Positions 1-11,080 of a stretch of 64,000 bases of DNA are shown piece after piece. Where the stretch lies: positions 18,726,599-18,790,598 of the forward strand of contig OY726571.1 in the NCBI GenBank assembly GCA_963383645.1. The letters run 5' to 3'. The notes under the pieces are model-generated. The model had not been told where the DNA came from. It did not search any database and saw nothing but the letters and a program-made list of their open reading frames with translations. Position numbers and translations under genes: made by a program. This stretch comes from Muscardinus avellanarius (taxonomy: Eukaryota > Chordata > Mammalia > Rodentia > Gliridae). Numbering within the stretch: the stretch's first letter is position 1; every line of letters starts with the position of its first letter.

Positions 1-963
1 AGAGGCTCAGGGCCTGCTTGACTTCACCCAGATAATACCTTTTAGGATGTTAATGGGTATGTACACCAGAATATTCAAGTAAAAAATGTTGAACTTTAGA
101 CAGATAAGCCAATAAAAGTCATAGGTCAAACTTTGTTCTTAGAATCTCTAGTAGACCCATGAAGTTACAGTTGATACCAATAATCCTTTGCACAAACCAA
201 AGAATATTACCCAGAAATTTTTAAGGACAGCAAGGGAAAGAAGTGATATTGAGTCCCACCCTGAAGGACAGATGGTTACATTTTAATAATTTTAAGTTGT
301 TTGCTTATTCTGTTTTCATCAAATAATTCTAAATGTTGATTATTAAAAATAAACTATTAAAAATAAGATATTGGTACTTATAGAATTACTTTTACTATTC
401 TCTGGATAATACAAGGGGAGATTCTAAATGGTGTGCCAAAATTTTAACTACTAGAGGGTATTTGGAAAAGGAAATCATAGTTTCCAAAGGATAAGCATAC
501 TATTTCTCTTATATCTTTATTTTCTTCTTTCTCGCTCCCTTCCTTCCTTCCATCTGTCTCCCTTTTTCTCTTATTTTTTTTTCTTTCCTATTTCCTTTTT
601 TCCCAAATATGCATTGGGATTTTAAAAAAAAACTATAAATAGAGGATAAAGTCAGGGCAGACACAGTGTTCTCTATTTTCCTTCTTAACAGTTGGAACTC
701 AGATGTCATGAACTAGACCTAAGTCTCCTTGGATAATGGAAATTCTAGCTCTCTTAACCCCAACCTCCAAATCCCTATCTTTTTAGAAAACGTGCTTTAC
801 ATAAACATATGTATGCTATCATCTGCCCAAGGATATAGGTCTGCTTTTCATCCTGTTCTGCTCTAATCTCTTCAGTGCTTAAAGAAGTCAATCTTTCAGG
901 AGAAAAGCTTGAAATGCAGCCTTATTTTCTGGGTTAGGCACATACTTGGCAAAGAACTTACGT
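1..963. other. Unique AT-rich sequence, no gene seen
   Basis: No recognisable repeat or exon. A pyrimidine-rich patch lies near 500-600. Open frames here are short and low in complexity. Confidence 0.6.
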
Positions 964-979
964 ACAAATGTACTATCTT

Positions 980-1096
980 TTCTTTTTTTTTTTTTTTTTT
1001 TTTGTACCAGGAATTGAACCCAGAGGCATTCTACCTCTGAACTACACCCCAGCTGAACTTATTTTTTCTTTTAAACAGGGCCTCACAAAGTTGCTG
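980..1096 (-). mobile_element. B1-dID SINE, 5'-truncated, antisense
   Basis: Poly(T), then an antisense dID (GAATTGAACCCAGAGGCATT) and only the 3' part of B1. It is flanked by near-identical copies of ACAAATGTACTATCTT at 964-979 and 1097-1113, which show a complete retroposition event whose 5' end was truncated at insertion. Confidence 0.85.
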
Positions 1097-1350
1097 ACAA
1101 ATTATACTATCTTGAGACGTATATTATGGTCAACTTTTCAGAACTATGCTACTATCTCAGTATAGGTTGCACTATAAGCTCTTGGGTTCAGTCTTGCACA
1201 AAGTTTCACCACTCTCAGTCTTGTAGTTTTAGGAAGGACCACAGATTTATGTTTCAGGTGTCAACTTTTTGCTTTTATTGAAAAATAATACAAATATCAC
1301 CAGTGTTCATTAAACACAGTGGTCCTGATTTGAAACAACTTTTTATTTTC

Positions 1351-1539
1351 TCTTTTTTTCTTTTTGTACTGGAGATTGAGCCCAGGAGCATTCAACTTCC
1401 AAAATACACCCTGTCTTATTTTATTATTTATTTGGAAACAAGGTCTCACTAAGTTGCTGAAGCTGACCTTGAGCCTATGATCCTCCTGTTTCAACCTTCC
1501 AAGTACTAAGATTATAGGCATGTGCTACCATGCCCATCT
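1351..1539 (-). mobile_element. B1-dID SINE, old, antisense
   Basis: Antisense dID starting GTACTGGAGATTGAGCCC, linker TTATTTATTTGG and a full B1 ending TGCTACCATGCCCA. It has many substitutions against types A-D. Confidence 0.85.
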
Positions 1540-1776
1540 TTAAAAGAACTTTTTAACTCTGTTTAATATATATGTTTGAGAAAAGTTGTTAGCTGAATAT
1601 AATTGCTCTTTTTGCTAACTAGAACTGATTCTTTTGACAACAATATTTAAAACCATAAATAGTATCTTTCCCCCAAATAACTTATATATTCCCTTGGTTT
1701 TCCTATAGAATACCACAGAAAATATTTCAATTTAAATTTTATAAGAGGAGAAACAATCACAGAAATCCATTCCATT

Positions 1777-1989
1777 GCCGGGCGTGATGGCGCACGCTTG
1801 TAATCCCCGCACTTGGGAGGCAGAGACAGGAGGATCACGCAGGTTCGAAGCCAGCCGCGCGCTGGCTTAGGAGACCCTGTTTCCAAATAAAAATGTAAAA
1901 AATAGGTCTGGGAGTGTAGCCCGGAGGTAGAAGGGCTTCCAGGAACCCCAGTACCACCAAAAAAAAAAAAAAAAAGAAAGAAAGAAAAA
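1777..1989 (+). mobile_element. B1-dID SINE, type D, young
   Basis: Complete type D copy: GCCGGGCG head, stem GCCAGC-CGCGC-GCTGGC near 1851-1867, rewritten dID GGGCTTCCAGGAACCCC and an A-rich tail. A perfect 17-bp TSD (AGAAATCCATTCCATTG) flanks it at 1761-1777 and 1990-2006. The head G overlaps the TSD by one base. The intact TSD and near-consensus body suggest a recent insertion. Confidence 0.93.
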
Positions 1990-2006
1990 AGAAATCCATT
2001 CCATTG

Positions 2007-2339
2007 AGGTGGTACTGATAGAGAAATATTTCAAATCAACTTCCTACTAGTGTCCAATTCTAATCTATAAAAGTTCCTTTCTCCCAAATTTTAAGACCAT
2101 TCCTTGAGCTAATTTCTTTTTAAGGAATTACAAATCACTTCCAAATAGCCTTCTTTGGTGTACTACATGCTAATTCAGCACAAAAGCCATCATTTCAACA
2201 AGCAAAATGGGTTTGATTTTATGTTTAAAAAAAAAAATAAGAGTCCTAAGAAATCAATGCAAATTGAAAACTAGAAAGAAATCAAAACAAAACTGGCCAA
2301 CATAGTCAACTCTGCCTCAAAAACAAAACAACAACAAAA
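2007..2339. other. Unique sequence
   Basis: AT-rich, with no repeat family or exon that I recognise. Confidence 0.5.
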
Positions 2340-2349
2340 TCTTACTAAT

Positions 2350-2572
2350 TTTTTTTTTTTTTTTTTTTTTTTTTTGGTGGTGGTACTGGGGGTGGAACCC
2401 AGAGGCTTTCTACCTCCGGGCTATACTCCCAGACCTTTTTTATATTTTATTTGGAAACAGGGTCTCACTAAGTTGCTGAAAGCCGTAGCTGAGGCTGGCT
2501 TCGAACCTGCGCGATCCTCCTGTCTCAGCCTCCCAAGCATGGGGATTACAAGCGTGCGCCACCACGCCCGGC
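2350..2572 (-). mobile_element. B1-dID SINE, type C, antisense
   Basis: Long poly(T), antisense type C dID (GGAACCCAGAGGCTTTC) and a full B1 ending CACGCCCGGC. The flanks CTTACTAAT and CCTACTAAT are a short TSD candidate. The linker-proximal B1 carries a small extra change (GAAAGCCGTAGC). Confidence 0.9.
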
Positions 2573-2657
2573 AACCCTACTAATGTTTGTGTACAGTGCA
2601 GTTGTTCTTTCTTTGAAAAGTTCTCTGTGATCTGAAAACATCTCAACAGTGACTATT

Positions 2658-2730
2658 CCTAGGGATGTGGCTCAGTGGTAAGAGTGAGCCAGCCTACTTT
2701 GCACAAGGCTCCACACTGCAAAAAGAAAAG
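2658..2730 (+). mobile_element. Possible standalone ID SINE
   Basis: GGATGTGGCTCAGTGGTAAGAG fits the A-box half of an undeleted ID. The B-box half is degraded and is followed by an A-rich tail. Confidence 0.45.
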
Positions 2731-3049
2731 TGACTGGCTGTTCCGAAATGGTTTTTAACCTTACACATACAGGAAAAATTAGAGGACAATTTTATTATCA
2801 TAGGGGTTTTTCAATCACCTTTAATGCTAACCTCAAATGTTCACGGATTCCACAGATCTGCACATACTTAGTTGACAGCTATGAAATGCAGATATAAGTC
2901 TGTTGATGGCACTGGTATTATTGGAATTAAAGGTGTTGAGAGAGAATCAAAGGCCACAGAGGTATAAATAAATTCACTCAGGCAAACAGCTGGAGTCCCT
3001 CCCTTGTCTTCTGTGACATTCCATAGTTAATATAAAAAAATCTGCATGA

Positions 3050-3102
3050 GCTGGGCAGGGTGGTGCATACCATAATCCCAGCCTTGGGAATCTTGCTGCA
3101 AC
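3050..3102 (+). mobile_element. B1 5' fragment
   Basis: GAGCTGGGCAGGGTGGTGCA followed by TAATCCCAGCCTTGGGAA. The match stops after about 50 bases and no dID follows. Confidence 0.6.
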
Positions 3103-3649
3103 CTATATGTAAGATTTATAACTAGAAAGGAGTGAAATATAAATTGATTTGATCCCATAGTCATTACCGGAGACACGAGGGTTTTAACAAAATCTTTATT
3201 AATCTGATGCATTTTTACAAATGTGCCTGCATCACCAGAGTCCCTTTACAGTTCACAGAAAAGCAACGTTGGAAGATGGTGCTTATTCTTGGGAAGAAGC
3301 TCTTTTTAATTTTTAACCTTCTCTGAAAAAAATTAATGTTTCACTCTCTGATTTCCTATTCTCTGAAACCACTCAGCAGTCTCCATGATAAGTGCAGGTC
3401 CAGAACTTTGATGCAGAACCCTCCTTCATATGTAGCGAAGGACTAAAATCTAGTCATGCTAGAAAACGACTTATATTCCTCTTATTCACTTAGAGGCCAT
3501 GCTCAGCCCCTCTTTCTTTAGGTTATGCCCACTTCTCTCCCTAACAAATTAAAAGGGATCCGAGAAGCAATAAGCTCATATTCCCTGGTCTTTGGGAGGT
3601 TGCACACAACATCAGAATTCTTCTATGATCCTTTTGCCAAGCAAAATTG
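3103..3649. other. Unique sequence
   Basis: No repeat, RNA gene or exon recognised. Confidence 0.5.
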
Positions 3650-3652
3650 CAA

Positions 3653-3849
3653 CTTTTTTTGTGGTACTATGGGTGGAACCAGGGGCTTTCTACCTCTGGG
3701 CTATATCCCCAGACCTATTTTATATTTTATTTGGAAACAGGGTCTCACTAAGTTGCTGAGAGATATGAGGCTGGCTTCGAACCTGTGCGATCCTCCTGTC
3801 TCAGCCTCCCAAGCACAGGGATTACAGGCGTGCGCCACCACGCCTGGCC
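3653..3849 (-). mobile_element. B1-dID SINE, type C, antisense
   Basis: Antisense dID GGTGGAACCAGGGGCTTTC and a full B1 ending CACGCCTGGCC. The next SINE inserted exactly at its 5' (B1) end. Confidence 0.88.
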
Positions 3850-3865
3850 CTAAACCATCTTTTCA

Positions 3866-4065
3866 TTCTTTTTTTTTTTTTTTTGGTGATACTGGGGTTC
3901 CTGGAAACCCTTCTACCTCTGGGCTACACTCTCAGACCTCTTTTTTTATATTTTTATTTGGGAACAGGGTCTCCTACGCCAGCGAGGCTGGCTTCGAACC
4001 TGCACAATCCTCCTGTCTCTGCCTCCCAAGTGCGAGGATTACAAGCGTGCACCACCACGCCCGGC
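3866..4065 (-). mobile_element. B1-dID SINE, type D, antisense, young
   Basis: Dinucleotide-free poly(T), antisense type D dID (GGGTTCCTGGAAACCC) and a shortened B1 with stem arms GCCAGC and GCTGGC around a 3-base loop. The TSD CTAAACCATCTTTTCA is at 3850-3865 and 4066-4081. Confidence 0.92.
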
Positions 4066-4361
4066 CTAAACCATCTTTTCAAATGGATTCCTATCAAGTA
4101 TTAAACCAAACTCTGAACATTTAATTATTTGCATATTTTACAGATTGCAAAATCCCTAGTAATCTAATAAATTTCAACATATGTGTCATTCGTGTTAAGT
4201 AACTTCATATGACACTTATAAATTCTTATGGTTACATAAAGTAAATTAGCATCAGTTTTGATTCTCATTATCCAGTAACCATGGTTTCTAAAAAATAAAA
4301 GACAAAACCTAAAAATGACTAAAGTCAATTTTGACAGGAAAAATAGAACAAGTTTCCTATT

Positions 4362-4580
4362 GTGTGTGTGCGTGCGTGCGTGTATGCAACTAAGGATTGA
4401 ATCCAGGGGCATTCTATCTCTAAGCCACATCTCCAGCTCTATTTTGCTTTTTCTTATTTTGAAACAGGGTCTCACTAAGTTGCAGAGGGCCTTCATTGCT
4501 GAGGCTGGCTGCAAACCCGTGATCCTCCCGCCTCAGCCTCCCAAGTACTGGGATTATAGATGTACATCACCATGCCTGCC
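4362..4580 (-). mobile_element. B1-dID SINE with GT-rich tail, antisense
   Basis: A GTGTGTGTGCGTGCG tail (CA-rich on the sense strand) replaces poly(A). An old-type dID and a full B1 ending CACCATGCCTGCC follow. Confidence 0.85.
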
Positions 4581-4880
4581 TAAACTTTCCTATTTTTACT
4601 TTTCAGATTCTATAGGAGTGGATCTTATTCAACCCTTAAAATATTTAGGGTTGATTTTTGTTGTTGCTGTTATTGCTGTTATAGAATACTTTTCATTTGA
4701 AAAAAAAACTGTTTTAGGTATAATTATCTCTTGTTATCTATATTTACCTCTAATTATCATTAAAATATGTAATTCTGTCATGGAGTGTAAAATTACAGGG
4801 AGGTATAAAACTAAAGGGAGAGGAATTTATGTACCCCAAATTACTTCAATCAGTAGCATAGTTTGTAGTGCAAGCCATTC

Positions 4881-4882
<2 letters not shown>
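4581..4882. other. Unique AT-rich sequence
   Basis: No recognisable feature. The long frame running through it joins two SINEs and a microsatellite and is not a gene. Confidence 0.5.

Positions 4883-4932
<50 letters not shown>
4883..4932. repeat. (TG)25 microsatellite
   Basis: Uninterrupted TG repeat of about 50 bp that forms the tail of the antisense SINE beside it. Confidence 0.97.
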
Positions 4933-4937
<5 letters not shown>

Positions 4938-5160
4938 GAGGATTTATCCCAGGGGCATTCTACCAGCTAGCTATATCCCCAGCCCTATTTATTTTATTGT
5001 TTATTTATTTATTTATTTATTTTATCTTGAGACAGGTTGTTGAGAGGTTGCTAGGTTGTTGAGAGTCTCGCTGTATTTCTAAGGCTGTCTTCAAGTCTGC
5101 AATCCTCCTTCTGAGCCTCCCAAGTAGTGGGATTACAGGAGTGAGCCACCATGTCCACCT
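4933..5160 (-). mobile_element. B1-dID SINE, old, antisense
   Basis: dID with TTATCCCAGGGGCATTC, a linker expanded to a short TTTA repeat (about 5000-5022), and a B1 with a small internal duplication of GGTTGTTGAGAG / GGTTGCTAGG before the normal core. Confidence 0.82.
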
Positions 5161-5860
5161 GTTTTGTTTCGTTTTGTTTTTTGTTTTTCCACCTGCAACA
5201 AGGAGCTAACAAAACCCCGTCATGGGTGGTTGGGAAGAACAAGTGCTTAATAAATTATGACTACATTTTAAACATCTTTATATTCCAGACCCTGGCATGT
5301 TGTGAGCGATTGACATTATTAGTCGGCTCATAATTCATTTAATAATTATGTGTTGATTGTCTACAACATGCTGGTGCCACATGACATAAAGACAAACCGA
5401 ACGCAGTCACCCGTGGTGGAAAGCACCGTGCGGCAAGGGAAAGTCTCAGCTCTCTCTACTCAGCTTTGAGTCTTGTCTCCCGGACACTGCAGAGAAGCCC
5501 CTGACTTCTCTCTTGCTGGATCAGTGATATCCTCAAAGAGAGGGCGGCGTGTCTTCCAAGATTTATAAAAATACCCAGTTTATGGGCTCATTCTCAACAA
5601 ACTTAGAACTGAGTCAGTGCCTGAACTTGCCTACCCAAATATAGAAATGACTTGAGTCATTACTTCTGAATAGGCCTCAAACAGTCCACCAGGAGATGCA
5701 GGTTCCTGTGGTGCCTTCAGTTCATACAGAGAGAAGAAAAATCCTGTAATATCATCTTTCTTTCTATGCTTTAGATAAAATTCCTAATTTATTCACAGTT
5801 GCCAGAAGTACTCCTGCAGTGATGGTTCTATATCTGAATTCCTTCAATAGGAACACATAA
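5161..5860. other. Unique sequence, possible old MIR/LINE tail at 5335-5400
   Basis: ATTATGTGTTGATTGTCTAC resembles the decayed 3' end motif of MIR or L2 (antisense). The rest is unrecognised. It holds no exon with a usable frame. Confidence 0.35.
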
Positions 5861-6132
5861 ACATATAGACAGACATATTTTGGTCCTCCCCATCCTCTCT
5901 CATCTCCCTGTGCCTTCCCCGCAGCTTCTTCCCATGGTTGGAATGCCCGACCTTGGGTCCTTGGACTTCTTTCTCTTCTTTATCTGTGCACACCTTCTCG
6001 GTGATTTATTTCATCCAGTAACTTTGTCTTTAAACATCTTCTGTAACTGATGATTCACAAATTTATATCTCTAGCCTAGGCCTTTTTTCTGCTTGGCATT
6101 TCTACTTCCAAGTCTAACTCCCAAACTGAACG

Positions 6133-6515
6133 AGGGGGGGAGGGGAGGGAGGGGAGGGGAGGAGAGGAGAGGAGAGGAGAGAGGAGAGGAGAGGAGAGGA
6201 GAGGAGAGGAGAGGAGAGGAGAGGAGAGGAGAGGAGAGGAGAGGAGAGAAGGGGAGGGAAGGGGAGGGGAGGGGAGGGGAGAGGAGAGGAGAGGGAGAGG
6301 GAGAGGGAGAGGGAGAGGGAGAGGGAGAGGGAGAGGGAGAGGAGAGGAGAGGAGAGGAGAGGAGAGGAGAGGAGAGGGAGAGGGAGAGGGAGAGAGAGAG
6401 GGAGAGGAGAGGAGAGGAGAGGAGAGGAGAGGAGAGGAGAGGAGAGGAGAGGAGAGGAGAGGGAGAGGGAGAGGGAGAGGGAGAGGGAGAGGGAGAGGGA
6501 GAGGGAGAGGGAGAG
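6133..6515. repeat. GGAGA/GGGAGA polypurine tract
   Basis: About 383 bases of pure G/A on the + strand. It opens with GGGGA runs, then alternates blocks of GGAGA pentamers and GGGAGA hexamers. It lies at the 3' (tail) side of an antisense SINE starting near 6560. The arginine/glutamate-rich frame through it is not a gene. Confidence 0.97.
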
Positions 6516-6559
6516 ATTGATTTTGTTTTTTGGTTGGTTTGTTGTTTGGTGTTGTTGTT

Positions 6560-6740
6560 TTGATGGGGATTGAACCCAGAAATGTTTTACCTCTGAGCTA
6601 CACCCCCAGCCCTATTTGTTCATTTTATTTTATTTTGAAATAGGGTCTCAGTAATTTGCTGAGGCTGTCCTCGAACATGCAATCTTCCTGTCTTGGCCTC
6701 CTAAGTACTGGAACTACAGTTATGCGCCACCACACTGGCT
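6560..6740 (-). mobile_element. B1-dID SINE, mixed type, antisense
   Basis: Antisense dID GGGATTGAACCCAGAAATG, TTTATTTTATTTTG linker and a B1 ending GCGCCACCACACTGGC. Confidence 0.85.
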
Positions 6741-6802
6741 TAATTTCTGATCTTTCTCTCAAACCTCTTTCACCTGTTACCTTCCCTTTAAAGTTGTAGC
6801 AA

Positions 6803-7006
6803 AGCCCAGCATGGGGGTGCACACTTGTAATCCCAGTACTTGGGAGGATGAGACAGGAGGACTGCAGGCTTACAGCCAGCCTCAGCTACTTAGTGAGGCC
6901 TTTCGCAACTTAGTGAGACCCTGTTTCAAAATAAATTTAAAAAAAAGGGCTATGGATGTAACTGGGAGGTATGATGTCCCTTGGTTTACTCTCTAGTATT
7001 GCAAAA
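6803..7006 (+). mobile_element. B1-dID SINE, old
   Basis: AGCCCAGCATGGGGGTGCAC head, full B1, AAATTTAAAAAAAAGGGC linker and a decayed dID. Confidence 0.85.
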
Positions 7007-7046
7007 ATTTTTTAAAGTTTTAAATAAAAATAAAGAATAAAAATTA

Positions 7047-7104
7047 GGGTTGGAGGTATAGCTCAGAAGTAGAATTACCCTGGGTTCATTCACCAGTACC
7101 ACAA

Positions 7105-7147
<43 letters not shown>

Positions 7148-7149
7148 AT
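7047..7149 (+). mobile_element. Lone dID unit with (AAAT)n tail
   Basis: TTAGGGTTGGAGGTATAGCTC through ACCAGTACCAC, then about 47 bases of AAAT repeat. No B1 lies directly 5' of it. It follows the previous SINE by 40 bases, so it may be the remains of a second dID. Confidence 0.75.
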
Positions 7150-7323
7150 GGCAACTCCATCTTTTCAGTAGCCCTATATCCAAACTGCCGGCAAATTATG
7201 TTACCTACATCTTCAAAATATCCTCAGAATTTGATCACATCTCATTAAGCTTCCACTGCCACCACCTAATAAGTACCGAAATAATCGATCCTACCATTCC
7301 TTGGCTCAAAAATCTTGTCATAG

Positions 7324-7534
7324 GGCTGGCATGGTGGCGCACGCTTGTAATCCCCGCGCTTGGGAGGCTGAGACAGGAGGATCACACAGGTTCAAAGCCA
7401 GCCTCAGCTACTTAGTGAGGCTCTCAGCAACTTAGTGAGACCCTGTTTCCAAATAAAATATAAAATAGGTCTAGGAGTATAGCCCGGAGGTAGAAATCCT
7501 CTGGGTTCCAGCCCCATTACCAAAAAAAAAAAAA
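7324..7534 (+). mobile_element. B1-dID SINE, type C
   Basis: Complete, with TAATCCCCGCGCTTGGG head, type C linker and dID, and poly(A). The TSD AAAATCTTGTCATAG is at 7309-7323 and 7535-7549. The element sits inside the L2-like LINE. Confidence 0.92.
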
Positions 7535-7945
7535 AAAATCTTGTCATAGCTTCTGTCTTTGTTCTAGTTAGGCTCTCAACAGGTTGGATGATGCCTATAC
7601 ACACTGGGAAAGGCCCTCTTCTTTACTGAGTTACCCCCCCTCCCAGTTCAAATGATAATCTCATCTAGAAAACCCCTCAGAAACTATGTTGAATCTGGAC
7701 ACTCACTCCCTGTTGACACATAAAATTGGCCACCATAGAGGCAAGGGTCTTTGTCAGTTTTATTCCAGTGTACCCCAAGCATCTACAGCAGAGTCTGATA
7801 CATGGCATTGCCCAATTACATTGTTCGATTCATGGATGAAAGAATAAGTGGTTAAAGATACAGGATCCTAATTGACATCAACATTAAATAATATAAATGG
7901 TTAGAATTCCAAAGCCATAAGGTTCTTCAGCTTTCCCAACACAAC

Positions 7946-8153
7946 TTTTTTTTTTGGGGGGGGGCGGGTCTAGGGATGGAACCCAGGGGCATTTGACCTC
8001 TGAGCCACACCCCCTGCCCTATTTATTTTGAAACAGGGTCTCACTAAGTTGCGGAGGGCCTCACTAAGTAGCTGAGGCTGTCCGCGAACCGTGATCCTCT
8101 GGTCTCAGCCTCCCAAATGCTGGGATTACAAGCATGTACCACCACATCCGGCT
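7946..8153 (-). mobile_element. B1-dID SINE, type B-like, antisense
   Basis: Poly(T), a G-rich GGGGGGGGCGGGTC start, a dID with GGCATTTGACCTC (type B mark), a B1 with TGTCCGCGAACC, and TSD CACAACT. Confidence 0.9.
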
Positions 8154-8164
8154 CACAACTCCTT

Positions 8165-10009
8165 TTTTTAAAATTAGAAGGAAAAAAAGAAATAAAAATA
8201 TTTATGAGCAATCACACTGATGGCAAAGAAGAAAGACTGATTTTTATGTTATTGCTTTTCACTAATTCATCACTGGTTCTCTTGCCTAGAGAATGCTTGA
8301 GCCTAAACTTCTTAGGTTCCTGAAGAACAGTCGTAATGACACCTTACTGGTGTCTACTGTTTTCCTGTGCCTAAATAAAGGGTATCTTGATAATTTGCAC
8401 ACCAGGCCAAAGGACCCGACAACAGACTGAGATTGGCCACGAGAGCAAATGATAAAGAGCCCCAGCTCCAGATCTGAGTGTGCGCACCCTGGGCTCCCAG
8501 AGTCTAAGGCCAATTGTCTTAAGCACCCAGCCCTCCTCAGCCTCCTCTGTCCTTACAGAGGCTTCTCTATAGATGTGTATTTCAGAGACTGTTCACACCT
8601 TGCAAAGGATGTCTCTAGCCTTTGTGGTATTAAGCAAAAACAATAGCTAGGAAGAAGGGAACGCTCAGTGTCTCCTTTTAGTAGCCAAGTTTCTGCCCTC
8701 TCTTTGTTCTGGCCTCTTTCCCTATGTGTAATCTCTTTCCTAGCCAGCAAGAAAAGGAACATTACTGGGGACCCAAGTTAATTTCTACTTTTTCCAAATG
8801 GCTAACTTCTATTTCTTTTTTTCTCAATTATTTTTTGTAGAGGAAGAACACCAAGTAATGGAAGAGAAAAAGAAAAGAAAAGAGTTTAGAATGAAGAAAA
8901 AGTGCTCACAGGAAGAACACAAAACTGAAAAGCTTTAGCTGTGACCTCACAGCTGCCTCTGAACTCAGCCACAGATATCTCCCTTCAAGGAGACAGGGAG
9001 GACATACCAGCCGGCTTCCTACTACAGTAAACAAGAGGCGGAGAAGATAAGAAAGTTCAAAGATGTACTAACTGATCACTCATGATGTGATGGCAATAAT
9101 CATTAATGAACTCAATACTGGGAAAAGGGACTCATTACATTTTGTAATTCAGCCTTATTCAAAAATATTGATTACACCTACAAGAAAACACCACCCCGCT
9201 GGGTATGATGAATTGTACAAAGGAATATGGCTAAGGCAGTTAAAACAATCAGGTAGTACAAAAAGCAAGAAGACCCAAAGTACATGGGTTATAATCTGCT
9301 AAGAGAAAAGTGATAAACTTTGATCGCTTTTTTTTACTTGAGACACACATGATAAGCTTTAAGTCTCCCGACAAAAAGTTACAATTTGTTATATTAACTG
9401 AATTACGGCTTCTGTGTGTGAAATAAGTATGAAAGTGAAAAATATATTTTTACAACCTTAAGGCAGAATTTTTGAAAAGCTTATATAAACAGAAATATCG
9501 TCATTGCTTCAGTGGACTTTATAACCTAAAGCAATATAATTTACAGAAACATGAGCTTCTGTAAACCTTTGCTCCGAGTACTGTGTACATCGACAATGTG
9601 TAAACAGACAGGCGAGGGGTGTTCTGCATCTATCTTTTCCTAAGTGTTAAATTTTCCATTATTACCTTATAGATATTAGACCATCACAATCAATACTGTG
9701 AGCATTAGAGCGACATAGAGGAATCCGTGATGCTGCCAAAGATTCCTACCCTGCCTCTAGTAAGAATCAGAGCTATAGACCCCTTCCACTGCTCCAGCTG
9801 CTGAGCTCCAGCAAAGTGAGAGCCCCGGTTCACCTGCGCTTGTCCCTGCTCTACGCTTTCCACTCGCAAGCGAGGTTAATAAAGATGCTTCCCTGCCATG
9901 TACAGATAGGTTTATTCCTGTTTTCCCGGTGTTTATCAGGGTTAGCCAAGTAGCCACCCAGGTCAGAAGAGCAAACACTTGAAAGAGCTCGCTACCCTGG
10001 AGAGAACGG
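8165..10009. other. 1.8-kb SINE-free unique stretch
   Basis: The first long interval without SINEs. No frame looks coding: there is no codon periodicity or recognised domain. A purine-rich run lies at about 8840-8900. Low SINE density could mean constraint but does not prove it. Confidence 0.5.
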
Positions 10010-10242
10010 AGCACGGCTTTAAAGGCAAGTAGATGTGGGCTTGACTCTCCGCCCCAACCATTCACTGCTCTGTGACCTTTGGGGAATTACTCAATTCCTC
10101 TGACCCTTGATGTCCTCCCTGAAAAATGAAGATAAAAAAGACCTTCTTTGCTGGATTGATGAATGGGTAAGAGATAGTGTAAATGAGGCATGTGATTCTG
10201 TGCCTGGGAAGCTGCCATACGAGGCTAGCTGTTATTAGTTAA
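10010..10242 (+). mobile_element. MIR SINE remnant
   Basis: Order of motifs as in MIR: TGACTCTCC...CTGCTCTGTGACC...GGAATTACTCAATTCCTCTGACC...CCTGAAAAATGAAGATAA...GCCTGGGAAGC. Strongly decayed, as expected for a pre-rodent element. Confidence 0.7.
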
Positions 10243-10836
10243 AGCATTGATATTCCCTTGGACTTAGAAGTTTGTTATCACTTTTTAGGAGAGCAGAAAA
10301 ATCTACAATCTGGTTCAAAACACTTGGATCCTGACCAGTTCATCCTGTAAGTCCATCTTACCAAATACTGCATAGACTTAAAGTGGAAAGCGCTTTGCAA
10401 TTAATTAAGAATATTGTCAGGACAGATGGTAAAGAAGAGCTGGGAAATAAGATCTCTCCGACATTTATGGAATGACTGCCAAAACTCCAGGCAATTATTC
10501 TGTTACCCAAAGCATAATCGATCTAATAAATCAATCCAATGTGCTTTGAAAGCAACTGTAATCCCCATTACTATAGAAAGGAGATATACGGAAGATGAGA
10601 ATTATGCCATTCGTGTCCGCATATGCATGTCTGTGGTAGAAGAGCTCTCTCAGATAAATAAATGTTCTTCAGCTGTATCAAGCATGGAATTATTCTTTCA
10701 AGATGTTAACACACTCCTCATATTTTGCTTTATCTAAATATTCTATCATTTCTGGCTAATATCCAGAACAATTGTAAATTGAGTGAGAAACTTCTGAGCC
10801 TCCCAGGCACTGGAAGGTACTGAAATTCTCTCCAAA
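10243..10836. other. Unique sequence with a 107-codon open frame
   Basis: An ATG frame at 10414-10737 (+) has no repeat origin and encodes no domain I know. There are no clear splice sites or conserved motif. I treat it as chance. Confidence 0.4.
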
Positions 10837-10851
10837 AAAATTCTTGTTCTC

Positions 10852-11064
10852 AGATGGGCATGGTGGCACGTGTTTGTAATCCCAGCATTTGGGAGGCTGA
10901 GACAGGAGGATCACAGGTTCGTGGATAGCCTCAGCTTAGTGACGTCCTTTGCAACTCAGTGAGACCCTGTTTCAAAAAAAAGAATAAAAAATAAATAGGG
11001 CTAGGGGTGTAACTCGGAGGTAGAATCCCCCTGGGTCCCATCCCCAGTATGGCAAAAAAAAAAA
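10852..11064 (+). mobile_element. B1-dID SINE, type A
   Basis: AGATGGGCATGGTGGCACG head and dID GGGGTGTAACTCGGAGGTAG, with poly(A). The flanks AAAATTCTTGTTCTCA and AAAATCCTGTTCTCA form the TSD. Confidence 0.9.
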
Positions 11065-11080
11065 AAAATCCTGTTCTCAT

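Larger units (their letters stand above)
5860..7855 (+). mobile_element. Ancient LINE 3' region (L2-like), split into four pieces
   Basis: The pieces at about 5860-6130, 6742-6802, 7150-7323 and 7550-7855 read in order as one old LINE 3' region. It runs from CACAAATTTATATCTCTAGCC through GGCAACTCCATC and CTACATCTTCAAAATATCC. It ends with the typical tail motif CAGCAGAGTCTGATACATGGCA and GATGAAAGAATAAGTG. A purine tract and four SINE units separate the pieces. The family is assigned from memory of mammalian L2-like consensus. The continuity across insertions is visible in the sequence. Confidence 0.55.

Noticed and set aside
1900..1965. tRNA-gene-like A and B boxes in many dID units
   Set aside because: They derive from a tRNA-like ID SINE with a deleted centre and cannot fold as tRNA.
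2374..2583. Recurring peptide with VEPRGFLPPGYTPRP and FIWKQGLTKLL, seen dozens of times as if a protein family
   Set aside because: It is the antisense translation of type C B1-dID SINEs. It appears wherever the SINE does, with no exon structure.
6093..6563. Arg/Glu/Gly-rich 156-codon frame
   Set aside because: Pure translation of the GGAGA/GGGAGA tract.
10414..10737. 107-codon ATG frame in unique DNA
   Set aside because: No domain, signal or conserved pattern; length is within chance for this window size.
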